This document shows positions 50,187 through 58,184 of a DNA stretch of 61,439 nt, piece by piece. The position numbers and the translations under genes are program-made. The stretch comes from Oscillospiraceae bacterium. GTDB lineage: Bacteria; Bacillota; Clostridia; Oscillospirales; Oscillospiraceae. The stretch spans positions 1 through 61,439 of the forward strand of contig JAGARK010000034.1 in assembly GCA_017622295.1 (NCBI GenBank), in the 5' to 3' direction. The notes below the pieces were generated by a model that ran no database searches, had not been told where the DNA came from, and was given only the letters and a program-made list of their open reading frames with translations. The stretch's first letter is position 1, and each line of letters opens with the position of its first letter.

Positions 50187-51437
50187 TCACCTTCTCCGCT
50201 CCACGGTGCAGGCGGTAAACCCCGCCTCCCGCTTGCCCAGCACCGTGGAGACAAAATACCGCATGTCATCCATGGCGTGATCGTGTTCCTTCTTCACCCG
50301 GTCTTTTCCGCCGCCGCTAAGATCCCAGACATATTCGTCCATTTCCCGCAGGCAATCGGCGCAGCCCTCGCAGATGACGATCCGCCCCTCCTTCAGCGCA
50401 TCGGAGGTCAGCCGGATCCCCGACAGCACGTCGTTTTCCGCCTTCCGTACCTTCCAGCCCCTGCGCCGCAGCACCTCGATGAAGCTTGCCGCCGAGGGGT
50501 CCACGATCACCGCCGTGACCTCTCTGTCCCCCACCAGCTGTTCCAGGGCCCCGGCGTATTCCTCGTCGGTCATCTGTCGGTTCGCCTGGCGGGAGCTGAA
50601 GTAGAATTCCTTCACCCGGTACCAGACCCCTCCGGACCTGCCCCAGAGCCCCATGGAGGTAGGATTCACCGTGCCGTAGTCGCAGGAGACATACCACTGC
50701 TCACAGCATTCCGGCGCTTTGCCCACCATATCCGGCTGAAAGAAATCGTACACCCGCCCCTCGGCCTGGGCCCATTCCCCCAGAATAAACCGCCGGTAGA
50801 ACACGCCGGTGTACAGCCGCTGGTAGCGCTGCCGGATTTCAGGACTCAGGGATGGATTGTCCTCCATGGTAAAGTGAAGCCGCAGACAGTTTTTCTCCCC
50901 GGCTTTCTGGATCCACTCCCGGTAAAACCAGTGGGTAGGCCCCGCGGGATTGCAGTTGAACCAAAGCCTGCTTCCGGTGACGGAGCACCGGGCACAGGCC
51001 TGCTCCACAAAGGACCGGGGCATCAGTGCCACCTCGTCCAGCAGGATCCCGGCAAAGGTGATACCCTGAATGAGGCTGGCAGAGCTTTCGTCCCGGCCTC
51101 CGAAGATATAGAACTGATTCTCCCGACCCCACAGCCGCACCGTCACCAGATTTTCCGACCGTTTCTCCTTCCACACCGCCCCCAGCCTTGTGAGCCTCGG
51201 CAGAATCTCCGCCAGAACGTTCCGCCGCAATGACTGGATGGTCTTTCCGCAGACTCCGAACCGCTGCCGGTCAAAGCAGGTCATGGCCCACAGGAAAAAC
51301 GAAAGCCCCATGGCCATGGTTTTCCCAGACCGTACCGCCCCGTCGCAGACGATGGCCTCCTTCTCCCGGTGTGGGCTTCCCGGAGTCCACCAGTTCAGGA
51401 CAAGCCGCTGTTTTTCGGAAAATGCCGCATATTTCAC
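50187..51437 (-). CDS. Phage terminase large subunit
   Basis: A 416-residue packaging motor with ATPase and nuclease domains. Walker A is GAVRSGKT (about residues 33-40), Walker B GILLDEVALMP (about 128-138), coupling motif near CNPAGP; the nuclease domain has acidic residues in VSCDYGTVNPTSMG, VIVDPSAASFI and HDHAMDDMRYF. All motifs are intact. It overlaps the small-subunit gene by 4 bases. Confidence 0.93.
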   Translation of the reverse strand: MKYAAFSEKQRLVLNWWTPGSPHREKEAIVCDGAVRSGKTMAMGLSFFLWAMTCFDRQRFGVCGKTIQSLRRNVLAEILPRLTRLGAVWKEKRSENLVTVRLWGRENQFYIFGGRDESSASLIQGITFAGILLDEVALMPRSFVEQACARCSVTGSRLWFNCNPAGPTHWFYREWIQKAGEKNCLRLHFTMEDNPSLSPEIRQRYQRLYTGVFYRRFILGEWAQAEGRVYDFFQPDMVGKAPECCEQWYVSCDYGTVNPTSMGLWGRSGGVWYRVKEFYFSSRQANRQMTDEEYAGALEQLVGDREVTAVIVDPSAASFIEVLRRRGWKVRKAENDVLSGIRLTSDALKEGRIVICEGCADCLREMDEYVWDLSGGGKDRVKKEHDHAMDDMRYFVSTVLGKREAGFTACTVERRR

Positions 51438-51754
51438 GACACATCCCCTCCCAGCGCCTGCAAAAACAGCTCCAGATCTCCACTGTCCTCCCCCGCTACC
51501 TCCGCCAGCTGCTCCAGCGCCCGAAGCCGGTCAATGAGCTTGATCTCCACGGTGCCCTTGTCATTGCGCTTGACCTCGCTGAGCAGGCTCAGATCCAGCC
51601 TCCCCAGCTCCGGTTGATCCTCCAGGGCCAGCCGCACGCAGTCATTGGCCTTGCCGAAGGCCAGCTCCGCCAGCCGCCGGGTCACGTCCTCCTTGGAAAT
51701 CTTCCCTGTCCGGATCCGCTCCCGCAGCGCTTTCTCTCCCGTTTTCCGGTCCAT
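51434..51754 (-). CDS. Phage terminase small subunit-like protein
   Basis: A 106-residue mostly helical protein directly before the large terminase: ISKEDVTRRLAELAFGKANDCVRLALEDQ and LSLLSEVKRNDKGTVEIKLIDRLRALEQLAE. No classical HTH is clear; call rests on position and on similarity to such short proteins in Firmicutes phages. ATG 51754 follows GGGAGGG. An intrinsic terminator lies 40 bases upstream. Confidence 0.7.
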   Translation of the reverse strand: MDRKTGEKALRERIRTGKISKEDVTRRLAELAFGKANDCVRLALEDQPELGRLDLSLLSEVKRNDKGTVEIKLIDRLRALEQLAEVAGEDSGDLELFLQALGGDVS

Positions 51755-51788
51755 ATCTTCCCTCCCTTTCATCCGTACCCCGGGAAAC

Positions 51789-51817
51789 AAAAAAAGTTGC
51801 CCCCGAAGGAGCAACTT
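51789..51817 (-). terminator. Intrinsic terminator immediately upstream of the phage cassette
   Basis: Minus-strand AAGTTGC (51817-51811) pairs with GCAACTT (51800-51794), with a TCCTTCGG-type loop, then seven T. It lies between any upstream promoter and the first phage gene. Confidence 0.75.
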
Positions 51818-51857
51818 ATAAAGCCATTTTTCAAATTCGCAACGCTTCCTCTCCGCC

Positions 51858-51886
51858 TTGACAATGATTTTCGGGTATGATATAAC
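51858..51886 (+). promoter_or_regulatory. Sigma-A promoter of tcdA
   Basis: TTGACA (51858-51863), 17-base spacer, TATAAC (51881-51886). Confidence 0.8.
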
Positions 51887-51916
51887 GAAATCACTTGATA
51901 AACGGAGGATAATCCT

Positions 51917-52630
51917 ATGATCGAACAGTTTTCCCGAACCCAGCTTCTGCTGGGCGAGGAAGCCATGGAAAAGCTCTACCGGGCCCGGGTGGCGGTTTTC
52001 GGCATCGGCGGCGTGGGCGGCTATACCGTGGAAGCCCTGGCCCGGGCCGGCGTGGGCCGGCTGGACCTCATCGACAGCGACACCGTCAGCATCTCCAACA
52101 TCAACCGCCAGATTCTGGCCACCCACTCCACCGTGGGCCGGCTGAAAGTGGAGGTAGCAAAGGAGCGTGTGCTGGACATCAACCCAAACTGCGACGTCCG
52201 TACCTATCCCTGCTTCTATCTGCCGGATACGGCGGACCGGTTCGATTTTACCCAGTATGATTATATTGTGGACGCCATCGACACCGTCACCGGCAAATTA
52301 GCGCTGGTGGAGCGTGCCCATGCCTGCGGCACGCCCATCATCTGCTCCATGGGCACCGGCAACAAGCTGGACCCCACGCGGTTTCAGGTGGCGGACATCT
52401 CCAAAACCTCCGTCTGCCCCCTGGCCCGGATCATGCGCAAGGAGCTGAAAAAGCGGGGCATCGACCATGTGAAAGTGGTCTATTCCCAGGAGGACGCCCT
52501 GACCCCCGTGGGCGCAGAAGAGGAAATGAAGCTCCTCGGCAAGCGCCAGATCCCCGGCTCCACCGCCTTCGTCCCCGGCACTGCCGGCCTGATTCTGGCA
52601 GGCGAGGTCATCAAAGATCTCATCAAATGA
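51917..52630 (+). CDS. tcdA: tRNA threonylcarbamoyladenosine dehydratase
   Basis: A 237-residue ThiF/E1-like enzyme that makes cyclic t6A in tRNA. The ATP motif VAVFGIGGVGGYTVEALARAGVGRL (residues about 26-50), LIDSDTVSISNINRQ, DAIDTVTGKLALV, and C-terminal VPGTAGLILAGEVIKDL are characteristic. ATG 51917 follows GGAGGATAA. It has a consensus promoter and is not part of the phage cassette. Confidence 0.93.
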   Translation: MIEQFSRTQLLLGEEAMEKLYRARVAVFGIGGVGGYTVEALARAGVGRLDLIDSDTVSISNINRQILATHSTVGRLKVEVAKERVLDINPNCDVRTYPCFYLPDTADRFDFTQYDYIVDAIDTVTGKLALVERAHACGTPIICSMGTGNKLDPTRFQVADISKTSVCPLARIMRKELKKRGIDHVKVVYSQEDALTPVGAEEEMKLLGKRQIPGSTAFVPGTAGLILAGEVIKDLIK

Positions 52631-52634
52631 CAAA

Positions 52635-52707
52635 AAGTGCGTACCCGGTGAACTGCCCCAGTTTGTGCTGTCCGCACAAACTGGGGCAGTTCACCGGGTA
52701 CGCACTT
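52635..52707. terminator. Perfect 34-bp hairpin between convergent tcdA and cysK
   Basis: 52635-52668 and 52674-52707 are exact complements around a TGTCC loop; A-run before and T-run after serve both directions. The stem is much longer than a usual terminator. Confidence 0.9.
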
Positions 52708-52712
52708 GATTT

Positions 52713-53645
52713 TTATTCCGCAAACATGGCAGTGGACAGATACCGGTCACCGGTATCGGGCAGAAGGACCACAATGGTCTTTCCGGCGTTTTCGGGACGT
52801 TTTGCCAGCTCTGTGGCAGCGTGGAGTGCCGCGCCGGAGGAAATACCCACCAGAACACCTTCCCGCTTGCCCAGTCTCCGGCCTGCGGCGTAGGCTTCGT
52901 CGGTGGTAACGGTGATGATCTCATCATAAACATTCGTATCCAGCACCGAGGGGACAAAATTGGCGCCGATGCCCTGCAGGCCGTGAGGCCCGGCCTTACC
53001 GCCGGACAGCAGCGGAGAATCCGCAGGCTCCACCGCCACGATCTTCACATCGGACTTGTGCTCCTTCAGATACCGGCCCACCCCCGTGATGGTGCCGCCG
53101 GTACCCACGCCCGCCACGAAAATGTCAACTTTACCGTCGGTATCCGCCCAGATTTCCGGGCCGGTGGTCCGATAATGGGCCTTGGAATTGGCGGGATTGT
53201 TGAACTGATCGGGAATAAAGGAGCCGGGAATCTCAGATGCCAGTTCCTCCGCCTTGGCGATGCAGCCGCTCATGCCCTCCTTGCCGGGGGTCAGCACCAG
53301 CTCCGCGCCGTAGGCGCCCATGATCAGGCACCGCTCCTTACTCATGGAGTCAGGCATAACAATGATGACCCGGTAGCCCCGGGCGGCGGCTACAGCGGCC
53401 AATCCGATGCCCGTATTGCCGGAGGTGGGCTCAATGATGGTGCTACCGGGCTTCAGGATCCCCCGCTCCTCCGCATCCAGAATCATGGACAGGGCCACCC
53501 GATCCTTGGCAGAGCCTGCGGGATTCAGATATTCCAGCTTGGCCAGCAGCTTTGCTTCCAGTTTTTCTTCTTTTTCGATGTTGCCAAGCTCCAGCAGCGG
53601 CGTACCGCCGATAAGCTGCTCAGCAGAAGTATAGATTCGGGACAT
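52713..53645 (-). CDS. cysK: Cysteine synthase A
   Basis: A 310-residue PLP enzyme making cysteine from O-acetylserine and sulfide. PLP Lys47 is in [13 protein letters not shown], followed by the substrate loop [11 protein letters not shown], the [14 protein letters not shown] phosphate loop, and [14 protein letters not shown] 53645 follows GGAGGTAA. Divergent from the serine acetyltransferase gene, with which it shares a compact control region. Confidence 0.97.
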   Translation of the reverse strand: MSRIYTSAEQLIGGTPLLELGNIEKEEKLEAKLLAKLEYLNPAGSAKDRVALSMILDAEERGILKPGSTIIEPTSGNTGIGLAAVAAARGYRVIIVMPDSMSKERCLIMGAYGAELVLTPGKEGMSGCIAKAEELASEIPGSFIPDQFNNPANSKAHYRTTGPEIWADTDGKVDIFVAGVGTGGTITGVGRYLKEHKSDVKIVAVEPADSPLLSGGKAGPHGLQGIGANFVPSVLDTNVYDEIITVTTDEAYAAGRRLGKREGVLVGISSGAALHAATELAKRPENAGKTIVVLLPDTGDRYLSTAMFAE

Positions 53646-53701
53646 AAAATTACCTCCGTTCATAGTTAAGGGATGTACAAATTCCAATTTGATTTTCCTC
53701 A

Positions 53702-53730
53702 ATTATATTCCCCAGTGTCCACGGTGTCAA
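53702..53730 (-). promoter_or_regulatory. Consensus promoter of cysK
   Basis: Minus-strand TTGACA (53730-53725), 17-base spacer, TATAAT (53707-53702): a perfect consensus. Confidence 0.9.
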
Positions 53731-53741
53731 TCCGATTGACT
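53727..53741. promoter_or_regulatory. Palindrome shared by the cysK and cysE -35 boxes
   Basis: GTCAATC-C-GATTGAC is an odd-centred perfect palindrome covering parts of both -35 hexamers, which are 5 bases apart. A single regulator could block both promoters, or the polymerases exclude each other. Confidence 0.65.
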
Positions 53742-53764
53742 TTGACCCATGGATATGGTATAAA
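53736..53764 (+). promoter_or_regulatory. Promoter of cysE
   Basis: TTGACT (53736-53741), 17-base spacer, TATAAA (53759-53764). Confidence 0.8.
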
Positions 53765-53786
53765 TCTTTTAAAAGGAGGAATGACC

Positions 53787-54734
53787 ATGAATACCATCGA
53801 AGCGCAGATTCAGGGCATTGTGGACGGCATTCTGCTTGACTACCAGAACGGCCGTGATATCGACAAGATCGATCTGTTCCGCCATCCCGATAAGGCGGTC
53901 ATCACCGACATGATCCGCAAGCTCATCCGGATCGTCTACCCCGGCTACTACCGGGACAAATCCTACCGCCATTACAACATCGAGCACCACCTGTCCATGC
54001 TCATCGAGGACGTGATGTTCAATCTGAACCGCCAGCTGATCCTGGTCTACCAGGCCGGCGGCATGGACTCCGCCGAGGCTGAGGAAAAGGCCCAGCAGGT
54101 CAGTCTGGAATTCTTCAAAGCCATCCCCGCTGTCCGGGTCATGGTCCAGACCGACGTCCAGGCAGCCTACGACGGCGACCCCGCCGCATCTTCCAAGGAC
54201 GAGGTCATTTTCTGCTACCCCGGCCTCTTTGCCATTACAGTATACCGCCTTGCCCACATTTTATACGAGCTGAAGGTACCCATGGTGCCCAGAATCATGA
54301 CCGAGCACGCCCACAGTACCACCGGCATCGACATCCACCCCGGCGCCACCATCGGCAAGCATTTCTTCATCGACCACGGCACCGGCATCGTCATCGGCGA
54401 AACTACCATCATCGGCGAGCATGTTAAAATCTATCAGGGAGTCACCCTGGGCGGTCTGACCACCCGGGGGGGCCAGAGTCTGAAGGGCTGCAAGCGCCAT
54501 CCCACCATCGAGGACAACGTCACCATCTACGCCGGTGCCTCCGTGCTGGGCGGCGAAACCGTCATCGGCCGGGATTCCGTCATCGGCGCCAACTCCTTCA
54601 TCACCAAATCCATCGCCCCCTGCACCACGGTCAGCATCAAGAATCAGGAGCTCCAGTTCAAATCCCGCAGCTGCGCCGGCTGCGCCAACGCCGTCAAGGA
54701 GCCCTTCTGGGAAAATCAAAAAACCGCTGAATAA
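53787..54734 (+). CDS. cysE: Serine O-acetyltransferase (EpsC-type)
   Basis: A 315-residue acetyltransferase forming O-acetylserine, the CysK substrate. The N-terminal helical part precedes a left-handed beta-helix: HAHSTTGIDIHPGATIGKHFFIDHGTGIVIGETTIIGEHVKIYQGVTLGGL, then HPTIEDNVTIYAGASVLGGETVIG. The catalytic His-Asp pair is in FIDHGTG. The length (about 100 more than E. coli CysE) matches the EpsC group. ATG 53787 follows AAGGAGG at 7 bases. A cysteine-rich tail (SCAGCANA) is unusual. Confidence 0.93.
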   Translation: MNTIEAQIQGIVDGILLDYQNGRDIDKIDLFRHPDKAVITDMIRKLIRIVYPGYYRDKSYRHYNIEHHLSMLIEDVMFNLNRQLILVYQAGGMDSAEAEEKAQQVSLEFFKAIPAVRVMVQTDVQAAYDGDPAASSKDEVIFCYPGLFAITVYRLAHILYELKVPMVPRIMTEHAHSTTGIDIHPGATIGKHFFIDHGTGIVIGETTIIGEHVKIYQGVTLGGLTTRGGQSLKGCKRHPTIEDNVTIYAGASVLGGETVIGRDSVIGANSFITKSIAPCTTVSIKNQELQFKSRSCAGCANAVKEPFWENQKTAE

Positions 54735-54739
54735 AAAAT

Positions 54740-54763
54740 CCCCTCGCGCCTTCGCGCGAGGGG
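54740..54763. terminator. Terminator between cysE and the first exchanger
   Basis: CCCCTCGCGC (54740-54749) pairs with GCGCGAGGGG (54754-54763); the A run on its left gives a T run for the minus strand. Confidence 0.85.
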
Positions 54764-54839
54764 CATTATCATGTTATGCTGATATTCAATACAGCGGTGT
54801 CTTCTAAATAAAACGAAACCGTTCCATTTAGAATGAGTA

Positions 54840-55763
54840 TTACAGCAGATATGCCAGATACACACCGTAGGCCAGCAGCATCACCACGCCATGCCAGCGC
54901 TCCAGCTTCTCCCGGGAGAAGACGCAGCCCAACAGCAGCACGCCCGCGGCAATCGCCACAATGGTATCGACCCGGAAATTCAGCGCGAAAGGCACCGGCA
55001 CAATCAGCGCGGACAGGCCCACCACGAACAGAATGTTAAAGATGTTGGAACCCACAATATTGCCGATGGCGATGTCGGCATTTCCCTTCCGGGCAGCGGT
55101 GACGGAGGTCACCAGCTCCGGCAGGGAGGTGCCCAGAGCCACGATGGTCAGACCGATAAACCGCTCACTCATGCCCATGATGCGGGCCAGTGCCGTGGCA
55201 GCGTTGACCGCCACATCCGCGCCCAGGATGATAATCACCAGGCCGACGGCAGTGTACACCAGCGCCTTCCACAGCTTCATTTCCTTGATGTTTTCACCCA
55301 CATCGCTGCCATGCTTTGCCATATAGAGCATGTAGCCAAGATAGCCGATGAACAGGGCAACCAATACCAGACCGTCCGTCATGGTCACGGTACCGTCCCA
55401 GCCCAGAAGCAGCAGCATGGCAGAAATGGCAATCATATACGGCGCATCCACACGAATGGTGGAATTTGCCACCTTGATGGGGACAATGACGGAAGCCAGA
55501 CCCAGAATAATCAGAATGTTCAGGATGTTGGAGCCGACGATATTGCCGATGGTGATGTCGGCGCTGCCCTTCAGGGCGGCGCTGATGGAGACGGCGGCCT
55601 CCGGGGCGCTGGTGCCCATGGCCACAATGGTCAGGCCGATGACCAGCTGAGGGATGTGCAGCTTGGCAGCGATGCCGGATGCGCCGTCAACAAACCAGTC
55701 GGCGCCCTTTACCAGCAGACCGAAACCTAAAGCCAGGAGCAGTACTTGCAGAATGATTTCCAT
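54840..55763 (-). CDS. CaCA-family cation exchanger, copy 1
   Basis: A 307-residue YrbG-type exchanger with ten helices in two inverted repeats. The alpha-repeats are GLTIVAMGTSAPEAAVSI...GSADITIGNIVGSNILNI and GLTIVALGTSLPELVTSV...GNADIAIGNIVGSNIFNI, with the ion-binding acidic residues. Family members move Ca2+ or other cations against Na+ or H+. The yybP-ykoY-type riboswitch upstream argues that this one handles Mn2+ or responds to Mn2+. Paralogue of the gene at 56913. Confidence 0.94.
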   Translation of the reverse strand: MEIILQVLLLALGFGLLVKGADWFVDGASGIAAKLHIPQLVIGLTIVAMGTSAPEAAVSISAALKGSADITIGNIVGSNILNILIILGLASVIVPIKVANSTIRVDAPYMIAISAMLLLLGWDGTVTMTDGLVLVALFIGYLGYMLYMAKHGSDVGENIKEMKLWKALVYTAVGLVIIILGADVAVNAATALARIMGMSERFIGLTIVALGTSLPELVTSVTAARKGNADIAIGNIVGSNIFNILFVVGLSALIVPVPFALNFRVDTIVAIAAGVLLLGCVFSREKLERWHGVVMLLAYGVYLAYLL

Positions 55764-55799
55764 ATGATTTACCTCCAAAGAAAAAATTTCCTTGTTGCG

Positions 55800-55928
55800 C
55801 AAAAAAAGCGAGTCCTTTGCTGCAACACTTCGCAACAAAGTCTCGCTACTTACCTGCAATGCCGGGCTGTGACACCGTACTGACGACATTGCAAACGCGG
55901 AAATCCGCGCCAGCTACTCCCTTTATTC
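55800..55928 (-). ncRNA. yybP-ykoY-type manganese riboswitch, copy 1
   Basis: Read on the minus strand: AAAGGGAGTAGC at the 5' end, an inner P2-type stem GGCGCGGA/TCCGCG, then GTCGTCAGTACGG and GCCCGGCATTGC, and the closing GCGAGACTTTG. The expression platform is an intrinsic terminator, AGCGAG.CTTTG with CAAAG.CTCGCT (55807-55847) plus T7. This is the layout of the yybP-ykoY family, which senses Mn2+ and turns on exporters. Confidence 0.9.
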
Positions 55929-55934
55929 GTTAAG

Positions 55935-55963
55935 ACTATACCACAAATTGGAAGCATCGGCAA
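55935..55963 (-). promoter_or_regulatory. Promoter of riboswitch 1/exchanger 1
   Basis: Minus-strand TTGCCG (55963-55958), 17-base spacer, TATAGT (55940-55935). Confidence 0.7.
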
Positions 55964-55968
55964 GAGGA

Positions 55969-55997
55969 TTGATAAAAAAATTTTTACCGTGTATAAT
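55969..55997 (+). promoter_or_regulatory. Promoter of the amidohydrolase gene
   Basis: TTGATA (55969-55974), 17-base spacer, TATAAT (55992-55997); it is divergent from and 5 bases away from the exchanger promoter. Confidence 0.8.
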
Positions 55998-56025
55998 CAG
56001 GGTACCACAAAACGGAGGACTGCCC

Positions 56026-56874
56026 ATGAGAGCGGATTGTCACATGCATATGGTTTTGGACGGGGTGGACTGGAAAAGCGCCATCGCCCGGCACAGCGAA
56101 GCCCCCGACGAGGGCTGGATTCATAAAATACTGGCCCACTACCGGGAGCTGGGCTTTGATTACCTGCGGGACGGCGGTGACCGCTGGGGTGCAGGCAAAC
56201 GGGCCCGGGAACTGGCTCCGGAGTATGGCATTACTTACCGGACACCCCTCGCCCCCCTGTGCAAATCCGGTCACTACGGCGCGTTCATCGGCAAAAAATA
56301 CGAGAATTTCCGGGAATATACAGCTTTGGTATCCCAGGCCCGGGCAGAAGGTGCGGATTTTATTAAGATCATGATCTCCGGTCTGATGGATTTTGACTGC
56401 TGCGGTCGCCTGACCGAGGATGGCCTTCCCCCGGCGGAAATCCGTGAGTTGATCCACATCGCCCACGAGGAGGGCTTCTCCGTCATGGCCCATGCCAACG
56501 GTGCCCGGACCGTTGAAGCCGCCGCAGCATCCGGAGTGGGTTCCGTGGAGCACGGAGCCTATCTGGACACCGACGCCCTGGCGGCCATGAAGGAAAAGGG
56601 CGTCATCTGGTGCCCGACCCTGTCCACCATCGGGAATCTCCGGGGCAAGGGCCGTTTTGACGAAGCTGCAGTCCGGGGAATCTTAGACACCGCCCTGGAA
56701 AATGCGGCTGCCTTTGCAGCCATGGGCGGTATCCTGGCCCCGGGCACTGACGCCGGTGCCTGGGCGGTGCCCCACGGAAGTCTGACGGAATATGAGTTGC
56801 TGGAACAGGTCCTCGGAACCGCTGCGAAAGACGCCCTGACCCGGGGAATCGAAGCCGTCCGAAACCGATTTTGA
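56026..56874 (+). CDS. Amidohydrolase-family metalloenzyme
   Basis: A 282-residue amidohydrolase. Metal motifs: RADCHMHM near the start (HxH), FIKIMISG (carboxylated-Lys position), AHANGARTVEAAAASGVGSVEHG (His) and ILAPGTDAGAW (catalytic Asp). The short N-terminal beta-sandwich of typical family members is missing. Substrate unknown; possibly an imidazolonepropionase- or prolidase-like hydrolase. ATG 56026 follows GGAGGACT. It lies alone between two exchanger genes on the other strand. Confidence 0.82.
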   Translation: MRADCHMHMVLDGVDWKSAIARHSEAPDEGWIHKILAHYRELGFDYLRDGGDRWGAGKRARELAPEYGITYRTPLAPLCKSGHYGAFIGKKYENFREYTALVSQARAEGADFIKIMISGLMDFDCCGRLTEDGLPPAEIRELIHIAHEEGFSVMAHANGARTVEAAAASGVGSVEHGAYLDTDALAAMKEKGVIWCPTLSTIGNLRGKGRFDEAAVRGILDTALENAAAFAAMGGILAPGTDAGAWAVPHGSLTEYELLEQVLGTAAKDALTRGIEAVRNRF

Positions 56875-56879
56875 CACAA

Positions 56880-56907
56880 AAACGCCCTGCCTCTCGGCAG
56901 GGCGTTT
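56880..56907. terminator. Bidirectional terminator after the amidohydrolase gene
   Basis: AAACGCCCTGCC (56880-56891) pairs with GGCAGGGCGTTT (56896-56907). Confidence 0.9.
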
Positions 56908-56912
56908 ATCAG

Positions 56913-57842
56913 TTACAGCAGGTACAGCAGATATGCCACATAACCCAGCAGCATCAGCGCGCCGCTGACGCGGTTCAGCCTTCTCCTGGGCAGGCTGGCA
57001 ACCAGCAGGAACACCGCCACCGCCAGAGCGATGAGGGTATCCACCAGGAAGGCGGAGGCAAAGGGAACGGGGATGATCATCGCAGACAAGCCTACAACGA
57101 ACAGAATGTTGAAGATGTTGGAGCCCACGATATTGCCGATGGCCATATCGGCATTGCCCTTCCGGGCGGCGGTGACGGAGGTCACCAGTTCCGGCAGAGA
57201 GGTGCCCAGGGCCACGATGGTCAGGCCGATGAGGCGCTCGCTCATACCCAGGATCCGGGCGATCTCGGTGGCGGCGTCAACGGCGATGTCACTGCCCCAC
57301 AGGATCAGCCCCAGACCGCCCACCAGACCCAGCAGTGCCTGCCAGGGCTTCAGGACCTTATCATCTTCCTCTTCGGCTTCCTCGGGATTGTGCCGGGCGG
57401 AGTAGAACAGATAGCCCAGATACAGCAGGAAGCACAGAGCCAGAATGATGCCGTCAAAGAAGGTGACGGTACCGTCCATACCCACCAGATACAACAGCGC
57501 TGTGATAACGATCATGAAGGGGATCTCGATGCGGACAGTGGACTTGGGCACATTCAGGGGCACAATGACCGCCGACAGGCCCAGAATCACCAGAATGTTC
57601 ATAATGTTGGAGCCGACAATGTTGCCGATGGTGATATCGGCAACGCCCTTTGCGGCGGAGGTCAGGCTCACGGCAGCCTCCGGTGCGCTGGTGCCCATAG
57701 CCACAATGGTCAGGCCGATGATCAGCTTGGGAATGCGGAATTTTTCAGCCACCCAGCAGGCGCCATCCACAAAAAAGTCTGCGCCCTTGACCAGCATGGC
57801 AAAGCCAACTGTCAGAAGCAGCAGCTGCAGGATAAAGTTCAT
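56913..57842 (-). CDS. CaCA-family cation exchanger, copy 2
   Basis: A 309-residue paralogue of the gene at 54840 with the same alpha-repeats (GLTIVAMGTSAPEAAVSL and GLTIVALGTSLPELVTSV, each with GNIVGSN). The central cytoplasmic loop is acidic and longer (NPEEAEEEDDKVLKP), where copy 1 has a shorter one, so the two may differ in regulation. ATG 57842 follows GGAGGAAA. Also controlled by a yybP-ykoY-type riboswitch. Confidence 0.94.
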   Translation of the reverse strand: MNFILQLLLLTVGFAMLVKGADFFVDGACWVAEKFRIPKLIIGLTIVAMGTSAPEAAVSLTSAAKGVADITIGNIVGSNIMNILVILGLSAVIVPLNVPKSTVRIEIPFMIVITALLYLVGMDGTVTFFDGIILALCFLLYLGYLFYSARHNPEEAEEEDDKVLKPWQALLGLVGGLGLILWGSDIAVDAATEIARILGMSERLIGLTIVALGTSLPELVTSVTAARKGNADMAIGNIVGSNIFNILFVVGLSAMIIPVPFASAFLVDTLIALAVAVFLLVASLPRRRLNRVSGALMLLGYVAYLLYLL

Positions 57843-57882
57843 GTTGATTTCCTCCAATAAATGTAAATTTTACGTCGCTGCA

Positions 57883-58010
57883 CAAAAAAAGCGAGTCCTC
57901 TGCTGCAGCAAATGCAACAAAGTCTCGCTACTTCGCTGCAATGCCGGGCTTTTACACCGTACTGACGACATTGCAAACACGCCCATGCGTGCCAGCTACT
58001 CCCTTTATTC
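57883..58010 (-). ncRNA. yybP-ykoY-type manganese riboswitch, copy 2
   Basis: Same pattern as copy 1 on the minus strand: AAAGGGAGTAGC, GTCGTCAGTACGG, GCCCGGCATTGC and GCGAGACTTTG, with a terminator CTTTG.../CAAAG... plus T7 (57883-57930). The aptamer core is nearly identical; the variable stem is GGCACGCAT/ATGGGCGTG-like. Confidence 0.9.
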
Positions 58011-58016
58011 AGCCGA

Positions 58017-58045
58017 ATTTTATCATAGAATTCCCACAATTGCAA
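58017..58045 (-). promoter_or_regulatory. Promoter of riboswitch 2/exchanger 2
   Basis: Minus-strand TTGCAA (58045-58040), 17-base spacer, TAAAAT (58022-58017). Confidence 0.65.
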
Positions 58046-58152
58046 GGTATTATTTACTGATTTTGTATTTTTTAACCGCAAAACAGATGCCCCTCTACCC
58101 TTCCCGGGCGGAAGTCTTCACAATTTATTTACGGAAAAGATGCAATTCCCTC

Positions 58153-58181
58153 TTGCTTTTTTCTTCCAGGTGCGGTATGAT
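58153..58181 (+). promoter_or_regulatory. Sigma-A promoter of groES-groEL
   Basis: TTGCTT (58153-58158), 17-base spacer, TATGAT (58176-58181), followed at once by the CIRCE operator. Confidence 0.8.
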
Positions 58182-58184
58182 ATG

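Noticed and set aside
50164-50269. Longer N-terminus for the phage portal protein
   Set aside because: It would overlap the end of the terminase gene and lacks a ribosome site; TTG 50164 has AAAGGAG at the right distance.
45600-51916. att-like direct repeats bounding the phage cassette
   Set aside because: I compared the flanks by eye and saw no convincing direct repeat or tRNA gene.
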